From a virus: DNA of 64,000 bases. The stretch is taken from IMG/VR virus record IMGVR_UViG_3300021963_000084, positions 18,460-82,459 of that record; one strand, given 5' to 3'. The notes under the pieces were generated by a model, which saw nothing but the letters and a program-made list of their open reading frames with translations, did not search any database and was not told the origin of the DNA. Each line of letters starts with the position of its first letter. Position 1 is the stretch's first letter. Both the position numbers and the translations under genes were made by a program. Positions 19,617 through 28,600 of this stretch are shown in pieces.

Positions 19617-21792
19617 AGAAGTTTTACTTAGCAATACTTTTGAGCAGCAACGTCAGTTAATCAATCTGATCGGAACTGATATTGGTGATTGTCAAAACTT
19701 AGTTACTCCGTCAAAAGTAGTTACTACTTCTGTTAATCAGGTAGTTGCTGGTTTTGTTACTCTTTCAGGGCAAACAATTCAACTTGAAGATGGTTCTTTA
19801 GGAACACCAAGTTTATCTTTTGATAGTGCTACTAATTTAGGTCTTTATAAGGTAGACGCAAATACTCTTGGTGTTACAAAAAGTCTTTATGTGGCTAGTG
19901 GTCTCACAGTAGAAGGAGATATTACATTTAGAGCTGGTAATGGTAGTGCTGGTAGTATTATTTTTGGAGATTTAGATACTGATAATATTGTCTTTAATGC
20001 TGATTTAAATTCACACGCTATTCCCAATATCGATAATACCTATGATTTAGGTTCTTTATCTAAGGAATGGAGAAATCTTTACATTGATGGAACTGCTTAT
20101 ATTGATACTCTTCAAGTTGATGAAGATTTAACTGTTACTGGAAACGTTGCAGTAAATGGCGGTAACGTTACAACTACTTCAAACACTGTTACAGTATTTA
20201 ATTCAACAGCTGTAAATGCGCTTGTTTTAGGTGATGCTACTACTATCACTTTAGGCGCAACAACAGGAACTTTAACCTTAAGAAATCCTACAGTTGTAGG
20301 AACAAATACGACTCAAAATCTTTATAATACTGTAGCAACCACAGTAAATGCTTTTGGTGCGGCATACAATGTAACCATGGGTGTTACTGCTCCCAGTGGA
20401 GTTCCCAATACTAATTTTAGAATCAGAAGTGATGATACAGTATTAGATGGTGATTTAAATGTAAATGGTGGTGAGATTTTATCTAGTCAGAATACTTTTT
20501 TATTATTAATTAATAATAGTGATATTAGAATTGGTTCTACTATTGGAACTGGAACTACAGTAATTAATAATTCTTTAAAAATTAAAGGTTCTTCCCTTGA
20601 TTTATCAAATCAAGCAGTCACAGTTTCTCTGATTGATAATGTTAATCCAGCCCTTAGAATTAGAGAGGGAACAAATGATTATTTGAGTTTCCAAACAACA
20701 GACAGTGCTGAAAAAGTTATCTTCCACAAAAATGCAAATTTCACCCAGAACGGGTACTTCGGAGATAATAATATTTTGCATCTCGGAGACAGTAATGATC
20801 TAGCAATCTACCACGATGGTTCTCATAGTTACATCAGAGATCAAGGAACTGGAAATCTTTATATTCAAGGAACTAATAATGTTTCTATCAGAAAAGATGA
20901 TGGTTCTGAAGTTATGGCAGTATTCAATGCCGATGGTGCATCAGAACTTTACTTTGATAACTCTAAGAAACTTGAAACAACTGCAACAGGAATTACTGTA
21001 ACAGGTGATATCTCTGTTTCTAATATTAACGGCGCTGGAGCTACATTTACAGGAAATGTAACTGCTTCTGGTGTTACAGTAAATGGTAATTTGACTGTAA
21101 ATGGCACAACCACTACAATAAATTCAACTGTACTAAGTATTGATGATGTTAATATTGTACTTGCCGATGGTGCATCGACTTCAGCAGCAGTAGATGGTGC
21201 TGGCATTACACTCGGAACCACTGGAATTACTTTCACTTATTCAAACACTGGAACTCGCTGGTCATCAACAGAAAACTTAAATATTGCTACAGGAAAAACT
21301 TATCAAATTGCAGGAACTACAGTTCTTTCTGCAACTCAAGTATTAGGAAGAGGATTTACTAATGCTGCTGGTGAAATTGTAACTACAGATGGCACTCAAA
21401 CTTTAAGTGCTAAAACATTAACCAGTCCAGCAATTAATGGTGGTGCCTTTGGATCAGCAAGTTCAACGACTGATGCAGATGCTACTGTTGATGCTTCTGT
21501 AACTACTTTATATGCATATGTGCAAAGTGCCAGTACAACAGCAAGAACAATTAATATTAGCAACCTTGCTCCAGGAAGAATCATTGAATTGTATTTAAGA
21601 AATACTAACGCTGGAGCAAAAACAATTAACATTACAGCAAGCAATACCACAACTGGATTTACTGCTGTCAACCTTTCTAAAGGTGATGCTGGCGGCACAA
21701 GTCAAACTAGCGTAACGTTGGCTGCTACTTCAGGAACAGCAGTTGTACTTATCTTTAACGCAAATGGTGTGATCGGAGGCAGCATTTCATAA
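19606..21792 (+). CDS. Tail fibre-like protein (728 residues)
   Basis: A fibre protein built from well-known marine-phage fibre repeats. 'NIDNTYDLGSLSKEWRNLYI' and 'IDTLQVDEDLTVTGN' (residues ~140-185) come first. 'GDSNDLAIYHDGSHSYIRDQ' through 'LYFDNSKKLETTATGITVTG' (~390-470) follow. 'VNGNLTVNGTTTTINSTVL' and 'TTDGTQTLSAKTLTSPAING' come after that, and the protein ends in a beta-sandwich-like C-terminus ('NISNLAPGRIIELYLRNTNA'). The N-terminus 'LSNTFEQQRQLINLIGTDIG' is short and presumably attaches to the baseplate. The pattern of alternating short glycine- and threonine-rich strands fits a trimeric beta-helical shaft. It likely contributes to host recognition. The receptor-binding part cannot be located from sequence. 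Confidence 0.8.
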   Translation: MAIREVLLSNTFEQQRQLINLIGTDIGDCQNLVTPSKVVTTSVNQVVAGFVTLSGQTIQLEDGSLGTPSLSFDSATNLGLYKVDANTLGVTKSLYVASGLTVEGDITFRAGNGSAGSIIFGDLDTDNIVFNADLNSHAIPNIDNTYDLGSLSKEWRNLYIDGTAYIDTLQVDEDLTVTGNVAVNGGNVTTTSNTVTVFNSTAVNALVLGDATTITLGATTGTLTLRNPTVVGTNTTQNLYNTVATTVNAFGAAYNVTMGVTAPSGVPNTNFRIRSDDTVLDGDLNVNGGEILSSQNTFLLLINNSDIRIGSTIGTGTTVINNSLKIKGSSLDLSNQAVTVSLIDNVNPALRIREGTNDYLSFQTTDSAEKVIFHKNANFTQNGYFGDNNILHLGDSNDLAIYHDGSHSYIRDQGTGNLYIQGTNNVSIRKDDGSEVMAVFNADGASELYFDNSKKLETTATGITVTGDISVSNINGAGATFTGNVTASGVTVNGNLTVNGTTTTINSTVLSIDDVNIVLADGASTSAAVDGAGITLGTTGITFTYSNTGTRWSSTENLNIATGKTYQIAGTTVLSATQVLGRGFTNAAGEIVTTDGTQTLSAKTLTSPAINGGAFGSASSTTDADATVDASVTTLYAYVQSASTTARTINISNLAPGRIIELYLRNTNAGAKTINITASNTTTGFTAVNLSKGDAGGTSQTSVTLAATSGTAVVLIFNANGVIGGSIS

Positions 21793-21799
21793 TCCTTCC

Positions 21800-21828
21800 T
21801 TGACAACCCTTATAAATTATAGTATGAT
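21800..21828 (+). promoter_or_regulatory. Consensus sigma70 promoter driving the glycosyltransferase
   Basis: TTGACA (21800-21805) and TATGAT (21823-21828) are separated by exactly 17 bp, close to the ideal sigma70 promoter, and sit 23 bp before the glycosyltransferase ATG. A 6-bp inverted repeat (TGACAA at 21801-21806, TTGTCA at 21841-21846) brackets the -10 and start region and could serve as an operator or 5' hairpin. This is an early-type promoter in the middle of late genes. Confidence 0.8.
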
Positions 21829-21851
21829 GTCTATGAAAAATTGTCATTTCT

Positions 21852-23033
21852 ATGAGTAAGAAAAAATTATTGTGGATTGGTGACTGTGTTATTCCGAGTG
21901 GATTTGGCAGAGTATCAGAATCCATTCTGACTAGAATTCATTCAAAATATGATACCACAGTAATGGGTATCAATTATTTTGGTCAAAAACACGAGTTTCC
22001 ATTTAAAATTTTCGCCGCTAGTACTAAAGGTGGTGCATCAGATCCTTATGGATTCAATTATGTTGAAGAACTTTATAATGCTATTAAACCAGATATCATT
22101 GTAGCATTCAATGATGTTTGGATTATTAATATGTATTGGCAAAAACTTAAGGCATATAAAGAATCTGATGAATTTAAGTGGATTAATTATTTCCCTGTAG
22201 ATGGGGGCGGTTGGTTTGAACCAGTCGTAAAATGGATGGAGGAAACAGATCTTTCTGTTACATACACTAATTATGCAAAAAACGTAATTCTTGAAGCTGG
22301 TTATGAAGGTAAAATTGAAACCTTAGAGCACGGTGTTGACACGCAAACTTTTTTTCCTATGGACAAAAAGCAATGCCGAGGTATTATTGGCAAAATGCAA
22401 GATGATGATTTCATTGTATTCAATGGCAATCGTAATCAACCACGCAAAAGAATTGATTTAACTATTATGGCATTTGCCAGGTTTGCGGTTGACAAACCAG
22501 ATGCTAAATTATACCTACATATGGGTGTTAAGGATTGTGGATGGGACATTGTACCTCTTTTCAATACTGAAATGAAGAAGAATGGTCTAGACCCACAAGG
22601 AAGACTATATCTTTCTGGTTTGGAAATGACTCCTGAAAAAAATGCAATCACTCCAGAAGTTCTCAACATCATCTATAATTCAGTTGATGTTGGAGTAAAT
22701 ACTTCTGAAGGAGAAGGTTGGGGTCTTGTTCCTTTTGAGCACGCTGCAACTGGTTGTCCTCAAGTAGTTCCTAACTATGCTGCAAGTGCTGAATTGTTTA
22801 AGAATGCTGGTAGTTTAGTTGATATTGCTTTTATGGGTAAAGATGTTAACTACGGAATTGATAGAGCATATGTATCAGTAGAAGGAATAGTGGAAGAACT
22901 TAATAAACTTTATAATGACAAAAAACATTATGAATCTTGTTCCAAAAAATGTATGGCTCTAACTCAGAGACCAGAATATAAGTGGGACAATATCGCTAAA
23001 AAAATGAACAAGTACATCTCATCGGTAATTTAA
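21852..23033 (+). CDS. GT-B fold glycosyltransferase (GT4-like)
   Basis: A 393-residue retaining-type glycosyltransferase. The N-terminal half has the Rossmann-like 'LLWIGDCVIPSGFGRVSESI' with a glycine-rich turn. The C-terminal half has the GT4 signature 'SEGEGWGLVPFEHAATG', where E288 and E296 make the E-x7-E pair that contacts the sugar nucleotide. 'NGNRNQPRKRIDL' (~residue 200) is the usual start of the C-terminal domain, with the Arg/Lys that binds the diphosphate. No membrane segment is seen, so it should act in the cytoplasm. The donor and acceptor are not known: options are a virion protein (the neighbouring fibres are Ser/Thr-rich), host surface glycans or phage DNA. It has its own promoter and shares a terminator with the next gene, so it may be expressed earlier than its neighbours. 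Confidence 0.88.
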   Translation: MSKKKLLWIGDCVIPSGFGRVSESILTRIHSKYDTTVMGINYFGQKHEFPFKIFAASTKGGASDPYGFNYVEELYNAIKPDIIVAFNDVWIINMYWQKLKAYKESDEFKWINYFPVDGGGWFEPVVKWMEETDLSVTYTNYAKNVILEAGYEGKIETLEHGVDTQTFFPMDKKQCRGIIGKMQDDDFIVFNGNRNQPRKRIDLTIMAFARFAVDKPDAKLYLHMGVKDCGWDIVPLFNTEMKKNGLDPQGRLYLSGLEMTPEKNAITPEVLNIIYNSVDVGVNTSEGEGWGLVPFEHAATGCPQVVPNYAASAELFKNAGSLVDIAFMGKDVNYGIDRAYVSVEGIVEELNKLYNDKKHYESCSKKCMALTQRPEYKWDNIAKKMNKYISSVI

Positions 23034-23037
23034 AACT

Positions 23038-23220
23038 ATGGAACGCACAGAACTTAAAGAAAATTTCACCAATCAGTTTAATACTGTAATCGATGAAATC
23101 AAAAATCTTGAAGCACAATTAACTGCTAAACGAGAAATGGCACTTAAACTTAAAGGCGCTATCGAAGCACTATCACTTTTAGAAACTGAAAATACTGAAG
23201 AAGAACCTTCAGAAGAATGA
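23038..23220 (+). CDS. Small coiled-coil protein (60 residues)
   Basis: A 60-residue, highly charged protein starting 4 bp after the glycosyltransferase stop and ending just before the terminator, so it belongs to the same short transcription unit. Residues ~10-45 ('FNTVIDEIKNLEAQLTAKRE') are predicted to be helical with heptads; the tail is acidic ('TENTEEEPSEE'). No enzyme motif is visible. It could be a partner of the glycosyltransferase or a small virion or scaffold protein; the shared transcript favours the former. Confidence 0.65.
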   Translation: MERTELKENFTNQFNTVIDEIKNLEAQLTAKREMALKLKGAIEALSLLETENTEEEPSEE

Positions 23221-23230
23221 TAAATACAGA

Positions 23231-23261
23231 CCTTCCTTATAAATAACAAGGAAGGTTTTTT
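23231..23261 (+). terminator. Intrinsic terminator with a late promoter in its loop
   Basis: CCTTCCTT (23231-23238) pairs with AAGGAAGG (23248-23255), followed by six T residues (23256-23261). The 9-base loop ATAAATAAC together with the last stem base makes TATAAATA. It closes the glycosyltransferase unit. Confidence 0.85.
23238..23245 (+). promoter_or_regulatory. T4-type late promoter inside a terminator loop
   Basis: An exact TATAAATA octamer begins at the last base of the terminator's 5' arm and runs through the loop, 22 bp before the ATG at 23268. The spacing to the next gene is like that of other late promoters in the window. Confidence 0.7.
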
Positions 23262-23267
23262 CATTAT

Positions 23268-23600
23268 ATGTCCGCAATTACAATTAATGTAGTAATAGAG
23301 CAGGGGTCTGATTTTGCAGCGACCTTTACCATTAAGAATGCGGATGGTTCTTACTTGAATCTGACTGGATTCACAGCAGAAAGTAAGATGAAAAAAAGTT
23401 ACTACACTAGTAGTTCTGTGGCATTAAATGTTACTTTTACTGATAGAAGTAGAGGAATGATTACATTATCATTACCCGCTGCAACTACAACTACATTGAC
23501 ACCAAAAAGATACGTTTATGATATTATCTTAACTTCACCAATTGGAGTTAAAACTAGAGTTGTTGAAGGAATTGCTACAGTAACTCCAGGAGTAACATAG
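23268..23600 (+). CDS. Small beta-sandwich virion-like protein (110 residues)
   Basis: The N-terminus 'INVVIEQGSDFAATFTIKNA' followed by 'GSYLNLTGFTAESKMKKSYY' resembles the N-terminal beta-sandwich of phage baseplate upper proteins (BppU-type: 'qGdt...vdltg...akirk'). The C-terminus 'YVYDIILTSPIGVKTRVVEG' fits the same fold. The similarity is by eye only. It sits behind a late promoter and its TAG stop overlaps the GTG start of the next gene, so the two are coupled and probably assemble together. Likely a fibre adaptor or accessory virion protein; exact role unknown. Confidence 0.65.
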   Translation: MSAITINVVIEQGSDFAATFTIKNADGSYLNLTGFTAESKMKKSYYTSSSVALNVTFTDRSRGMITLSLPAATTTTLTPKRYVYDIILTSPIGVKTRVVEGIATVTPGVT

Positions 23601-24301
23601 TGTCCGACTTTCAGGTAACGTTAAACACTAATAATTATACTGTAGTTCCACAGGAACCAGATGAATATCGTGTTGGTGTAGATTATGCACCAGATAATAA
23701 ATCTATTCAATATCAAAATTTAATTATTGATAATTTGTCAGGGCAATTTGATTGTGTCCGCAGAACTTTTGATATTAGAGTAGGTGGGGTTTTGTATAAT
23801 GCACTTAACGATCAACAACTTATCATATCACTAAATAATGTTATATTGCAGCCTGGTGTAGGTTATACTGTATCAGGTAATCAGATTACTTTTGCGACTG
23901 CTCCTTGTAATGTTCCCTTTTTTGGTATCGCTTTAGCAAACACCGCTGATTTGACAAGAACCATAAATTATGTTGTTGATTATGGGTCTAGTCCCATTAA
24001 TGTTGGCGATAAAGGGTCTCTTGCAATTGATGTCACTGGTGTGATAGAATCTTGGGTATTGGTTGCTGATCAAATTGGTAGTTTGGTTTTGGACATTAGA
24101 AAAGCATCATATGCTGATTATCCAAATGTCACTACAATATGTGGAGGGACTAGACCCTCATTAGTAAACCAAAACAAAAACACCAGCAGCAATTTAGGTA
24201 CTTGGAATAAAGTTCTTAATGCTGGTGATATCTTAAATTATAATGTTATCTCAGTGACTGGAATCAACAGGTTCTCAATCGCACTGAAAGTAAAATTATA
24301 A
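23600..24301 (+). CDS. Structural protein of unknown role, GTG start (233 residues)
   Basis: The reading frame begins at a GTG that shares its first G with the upstream TAG stop (TAGTG), so translation probably depends on termination-reinitiation. The next in-frame ATG would remove most of the protein. Residues ~50-120 include 'FDIRVGGVLYNALNDQQLII' and 'LNNVILQPGVGYTVSGNQIT', the same kind of unit as 'LLDGVPQLYGDSYTI' in the 2639-residue baseplate giant. The C-terminus is 'VISVTGINRFSIALKVKL'. These features fit a virion protein exposed on the tail or fibres. No named family can be assigned. A late promoter for the next gene overlaps its stop codon. Confidence 0.7.
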   Translation: MSDFQVTLNTNNYTVVPQEPDEYRVGVDYAPDNKSIQYQNLIIDNLSGQFDCVRRTFDIRVGGVLYNALNDQQLIISLNNVILQPGVGYTVSGNQITFATAPCNVPFFGIALANTADLTRTINYVVDYGSSPINVGDKGSLAIDVTGVIESWVLVADQIGSLVLDIRKASYADYPNVTTICGGTRPSLVNQNKNTSSNLGTWNKVLNAGDILNYNVISVTGINRFSIALKVKL

Positions 24302-24304
24302 ATA
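24297..24304 (+). promoter_or_regulatory. T4-type late promoter overlapping the upstream stop
   Basis: An exact TATAAATA overlaps the TAA stop of the 233-residue gene and lies 49 bp before the ATG at 24354, leaving a longer leader than most late promoters here. Confidence 0.7.
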
Positions 24305-24339
24305 TATTTGAATTCAATACGAAAGTCAATTTTTTCCTC

Positions 24340-24345
24340 GGAGGA
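24340..24345 (+). promoter_or_regulatory. Strong Shine-Dalgarno site before the 393-residue virion protein
   Basis: GGAGGA lies 8 bp before the ATG at 24354. It is one of the strongest ribosome-binding sites in the window, together with that of the capsid gene, and points to high translation. Confidence 0.75.
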
Positions 24346-24353
24346 ACTTTTAA

Positions 24354-25535
24354 ATGGCTCTTTTAGTCCCAAATATTGGTGAAGTAGATTCGCTTCGCAC
24401 TTTGCTGAATGCGACTCATCAGATTCCAAGAAACTTGGTTCTGAAACTCTTCACTTCTAATACGACTCCAGCTGAAGGTGATGTTCCTTCGGCAACCGCT
24501 TACTTTGAACCATATAATGATTCAAATACTAACGGATATGGTTCGGCACCTACCACAGGATATCCTGCTCTTGTAGATAACCGTGGAGACCAATCATATA
24601 CTGCTAATTACGGTATTCTTCTAAATGGTAATCGTTGGCAGATTTCAACCGCTGGTGATCCAGTAGCATCTTCAACTAACTCAACAGGAACTGCTGGCGA
24701 ATATACCATCACTGTAACTGGTCTTACTGGAACAATTAGTGTAGGTAACCTTGTATCTGGTACTGGTATTGCTTCTGGTGCTAAAGTTTCCAGAGTTTCT
24801 GGTAGCACAGTCATTCTGACAATTGCAAATACAGGTACTGTTTCTGGTGCAATCTCATTCACTGGTGGCGTTACTACTGCTACTTATCCTGAGCAGGTAT
24901 TCACATTTACTTCTGCTGCTGGTAACGTTTATGGTTACTATCTGTCCAGAGCACAGAATATGCCTGTAACTCTGCAGGGTGTTGCAAACGCTGCAACTGC
25001 TGCTGCTGGCACAACTCTGAACAAAGGTGATAACAGCAATCCTTGTATTGGTGTCGTTGGAAACAACTTCATTACACTGCCTAACACTGCAGGTATTATG
25101 GATGATATCACCACTGGTATGGTTGTTGGTGGAAACAATGCTGTTGCTTCTGGAACCACAATCAATGGTATCGACCTTGCTCTCAGAAGAATCTATCTGT
25201 CTTCTAACCTGACCGATAACATTCAGGTTGCTACTGACTCAAGCATTACTCTTGATTTCACTCAGATTTCTACTGGTGGTATCAACCACGGTCTGCAAGT
25301 CGGTGATGTTATCTATGTTGCTCGTGGTACAGGTAATACGACAACCACAGCTGGTCATTACACAATCTTCAGTAAGACAAATACAACATTCCAGACAACT
25401 CCTGCTCTGAATGGAACTGGTTCAGCAACGCTGTATCCAAGCATCCTGTTCGCTGAAAGATTCACAAATGGTCCATACCCAATTCAAAACAACGGCGACC
25501 AAATCAAGATTACCCTGAATGTAAGCCTTGACTGA
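24354..25535 (+). CDS. Probable abundant virion protein (393 residues)
   Basis: The N-terminus 'LVPNIGEVDSLRTLLN' followed by 'NLVLKLFTSNTTPAEGDVPS' is a pattern I recall from virion structural proteins of marine myoviruses. Residues ~115-170 ('YTITVTGLTGTISVGNLVSG') form one divergent copy of the ~67-residue unit repeated five times in the 3363-residue giant. Near residue 300, 'INHGLQVGDVIYVARG' is an HGL-type unit also found in that giant. The gene uses many C-ending codons and CTG, unlike the A/T-ending codons of the wedge genes, and has a strong ribosome-binding site and a late promoter, all of which fit a highly expressed virion component. It is closed by an intrinsic terminator. Its exact place in the particle is unknown. 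Confidence 0.7.
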   Translation: MALLVPNIGEVDSLRTLLNATHQIPRNLVLKLFTSNTTPAEGDVPSATAYFEPYNDSNTNGYGSAPTTGYPALVDNRGDQSYTANYGILLNGNRWQISTAGDPVASSTNSTGTAGEYTITVTGLTGTISVGNLVSGTGIASGAKVSRVSGSTVILTIANTGTVSGAISFTGGVTTATYPEQVFTFTSAAGNVYGYYLSRAQNMPVTLQGVANAATAAAGTTLNKGDNSNPCIGVVGNNFITLPNTAGIMDDITTGMVVGGNNAVASGTTINGIDLALRRIYLSSNLTDNIQVATDSSITLDFTQISTGGINHGLQVGDVIYVARGTGNTTTTAGHYTIFSKTNTTFQTTPALNGTGSATLYPSILFAERFTNGPYPIQNNGDQIKITLNVSLD

Positions 25536-25568
25536 TTTTTAAAAATCACTCTTATATTATTAAGTTTG

Positions 25569-25594
25569 GGGGATTACTACGGTAATCCCCTTTT
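25569..25594 (+). terminator. Intrinsic terminator after the 393-residue virion gene
   Basis: GGGGATTAC (25569-25577) pairs with GTAATCCCC (25582-25590) around a TACG loop, followed by TTTT. The short T run suggests partial read-through. No exact late octamer lies between it and the next start at 25610, so the 3021-residue gene may depend on that read-through. Confidence 0.8.
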
Positions 25595-25609
25595 AATTAG
25601 AGAACGTAG

Positions 25610-28600
25610 ATGACAGCATATACCTACAATGCCACATCAAATGAAGGTATGGGCGTTTCGTCCAGTGGGTCGGCTGCGCCTACAATTGTTTACAGTTATA
25701 CAACAGCAACAGAAGATTTAGTTGTTTACAATGATTATTTAAGTGTTTCTCAAGTACATAATGTATCCATAGACTTTGGTAGCATAGTAAGTCCTGGAGA
25801 TGTTGCGTTCGATTATAAGTATATTACACCAGATTTCAATGATCAAAATAAAGTTAAGACATATGGAGGAAGTTCAAATGTCTTAGCAACAAAGGTATTT
25901 AATGGAGAAGGATTAATTAAAGTCGGTGAATATGTACCTCCAGTATTTATTTGGATTGGTTCAGGTACACTCTTTGAAATGGGTGGAGACATTACAAGAA
26001 TGGTGGCACCAGGAATTACTGGTCCACCTATTGTATCGAGCACAACCAGAATTTATACTGGATCTGGTAGTGTAGAATATAATATTAACAGTAGTAAGTC
26101 AAGAAATTATACTTACGACTTTGGTGTATCATTCGATGATACATCATTCATTACAAGAAATTACGGACTGCTGGAGTCACCACACTCTACGGCATTTGAT
26201 TATGGTTCCATTGATAGCTTCAGTAGTTTAGCATACGAAGATTACAGATATATTGATTATATTCCAGTATTTGGAAAACTTTCTATTCAAGGTTTTGCAA
26301 ATCCTCTAAGTAAAGTCTTTACTGAAACTTCATCAGGAACTCTGTTTGAAGTTGGTTCTGTAACAGAATCTATTCTTTATCAAGAACAATCAGATACTAA
26401 TACATCTCTCTTCAGAGTATTTGGTTCTGCAACAATTGATAAAAACCTTCTACCAACTATTAGGTCATATACTGGATTTGCTAATCTATTCAACATTGGC
26501 ACTAAAACTGAATCAGCAACTTACAATTATAATTCTTCTTCAATTGTTGGTTATGCAGAAATTGATTATCAATCAATTACTACTTCTGGAACAACCTCAA
26601 ATTATGGTTCAATAATTGATGAGGTTTCTAATCAATATGATTATGGTTCAATTGTTAATGTTGGTATTGCGAAACCTTACGGTTCTGCTTTTGTAACTGG
26701 TTTCATTGTTAATAAAAACACCAAAACGTTTGTCGGTTCTGGTGATATTTCAAATATCAATGGTTCTGCACAGGCAGTCTCTTATAATACACCAGAAGAA
26801 ACTCTTCTCTTCAATATTTCTGGTGGTTACTCCTCAGCATATCTTGTAAAAACTTATATTGCATCTGGGGATGTTAAAACTGTCATCTCTTCAGAAAATC
26901 GCAATACTTACAATTACGATATTAATGCAGTATCACTTTATAATTCTCAAGACTTTGGTGCAATTACTGCTTCAGGTACAACTGCAAATTATGGCAGTGT
27001 AGCAGTTGGTAGTTCTGCAGAGAAAAATTATGGTTATGTAATTGACAATGACTTTGTATACCCATTTGGTACTCTTACACTATCAGGAAACTTCTCACCG
27101 AAACTCAGAAATTCTTTCTTCGGTTCTGGTGGAGCATCTGTTTATGGAGATGCAACTGTTGTATTCGCAGAACCAACACCTCAAGTTTACAAAGATACCG
27201 AAACAGCTCTCTTCAATGTTTTTGGTGCAGCAACAACAGTATTCCAGAGAGGAGCAATATATTCTGGTTCTGGTTCACTATTCAACATTGGTGGTTCTAC
27301 TTCATCAAGAACCTGGAGTTACACGTTTGGTTCTATTGTAGAATTTGAAAGTGAAAATTATGGATTTATTACTGCGTCTGGAACTACTGTAAATTATGGT
27401 CTGGTTTCTGTTGATAGTGATGCTGAATCTGATTATGGTTATGTATTCAATCGCCAGACTGAATACCCATACAGAGGTCTTACAACCCTCCAAGGTCAAT
27501 CCACCACGATATTCAATCTTGGACCTTCAGTTATTGGTTCAGGTAGTCTGTTTGCAATCAATGGTGCTGCAGATACATCAGCATTTGTAGGTAACGTATT
27601 CGATAGCACAGACCTCTTTAGAGTCACTGGAGATGCTATTGCACTTCGTAGTCCTAAGTATGATGCTTCTGGAGCATACAAAGCACTCTCTGGTTCTACA
27701 AACACTACAACTTATAGCTATAACTTCTCTGCAACTCAAAGTTATACTGAAGGCGATTATGGTTCAATCACTGCCTCAGGAACAACTATTAATTATGGAC
27801 TTGTTTCCGAAGGAAGTTCTGTAGGGTTTGATTATGGTTATGTTATTGATAATAAGATTCTTAAATCACCATTTGGTTCCATCTTCATCAGTGGTGCATT
27901 TAGTAATCTTAAACTTACAGATGCTTATGCTGGTTCTGGAACAATTAATGTTTCTGGTAATGCAGCACTTGTATTTGTTGAACCATCACCACAGATTTAT
28001 GTTGACAAAGACCCAGTTCTCTTCTTCGTAACTGGTAATGCAAATGTAGAATTCTATCGCAGACCTTCCTTTATTGGAACTGGCAGAATTTCCACTCTTA
28101 ATGGTTCTGCATCATCCAGAGTATTTACATATAGTGAGCAGTCAATTAATCCATACAGCACTACAAATTATGGATTTATTACTGCATCTGGAACTACTGT
28201 TAATTATGGTCTGATTATCAATAGCAGTGATTCCGAATTCACTTATGGATTTGTTGTTGAAAGAGGCATTCAGTATCCATACGGAACTCTTCAATTATCT
28301 TCAGAATCAACATCTGCAAAAACAAAAACAGCAGTTGGTGAAGGTTCATTCTTTACCATCAAAGGTTCTGCTGAATCTACTACATTTGTCGATAAGTCTG
28401 TCGAATCTACAGAACTCTTTACTTTATCTGGTGCATCTACTAATAATGTTGCATTCAAAGAATTTGGTTCTGGTTCCATCAAAACTATTCTCGGAACATC
28501 AGATTCTGCAACATATCACTATAACACATCTTCAGTTAATCTGTTTAATACAACAGACTTTGGTTCTATTACTGCATCTGGAACTACTGTTAATTATGGA

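Noticed and set aside
11776-25535. Assigning T4 gp9, gp10, gp11 or gp12 to proteins in the fibre cluster
   Set aside because: Position is suggestive but no sequence motif of these T4 proteins could be recognised.
25534-25547. Palindrome GATTTTTAAAAATC as an extra terminator
   Set aside because: No loop and no GC in the stem; a far better terminator lies 22 bp downstream.
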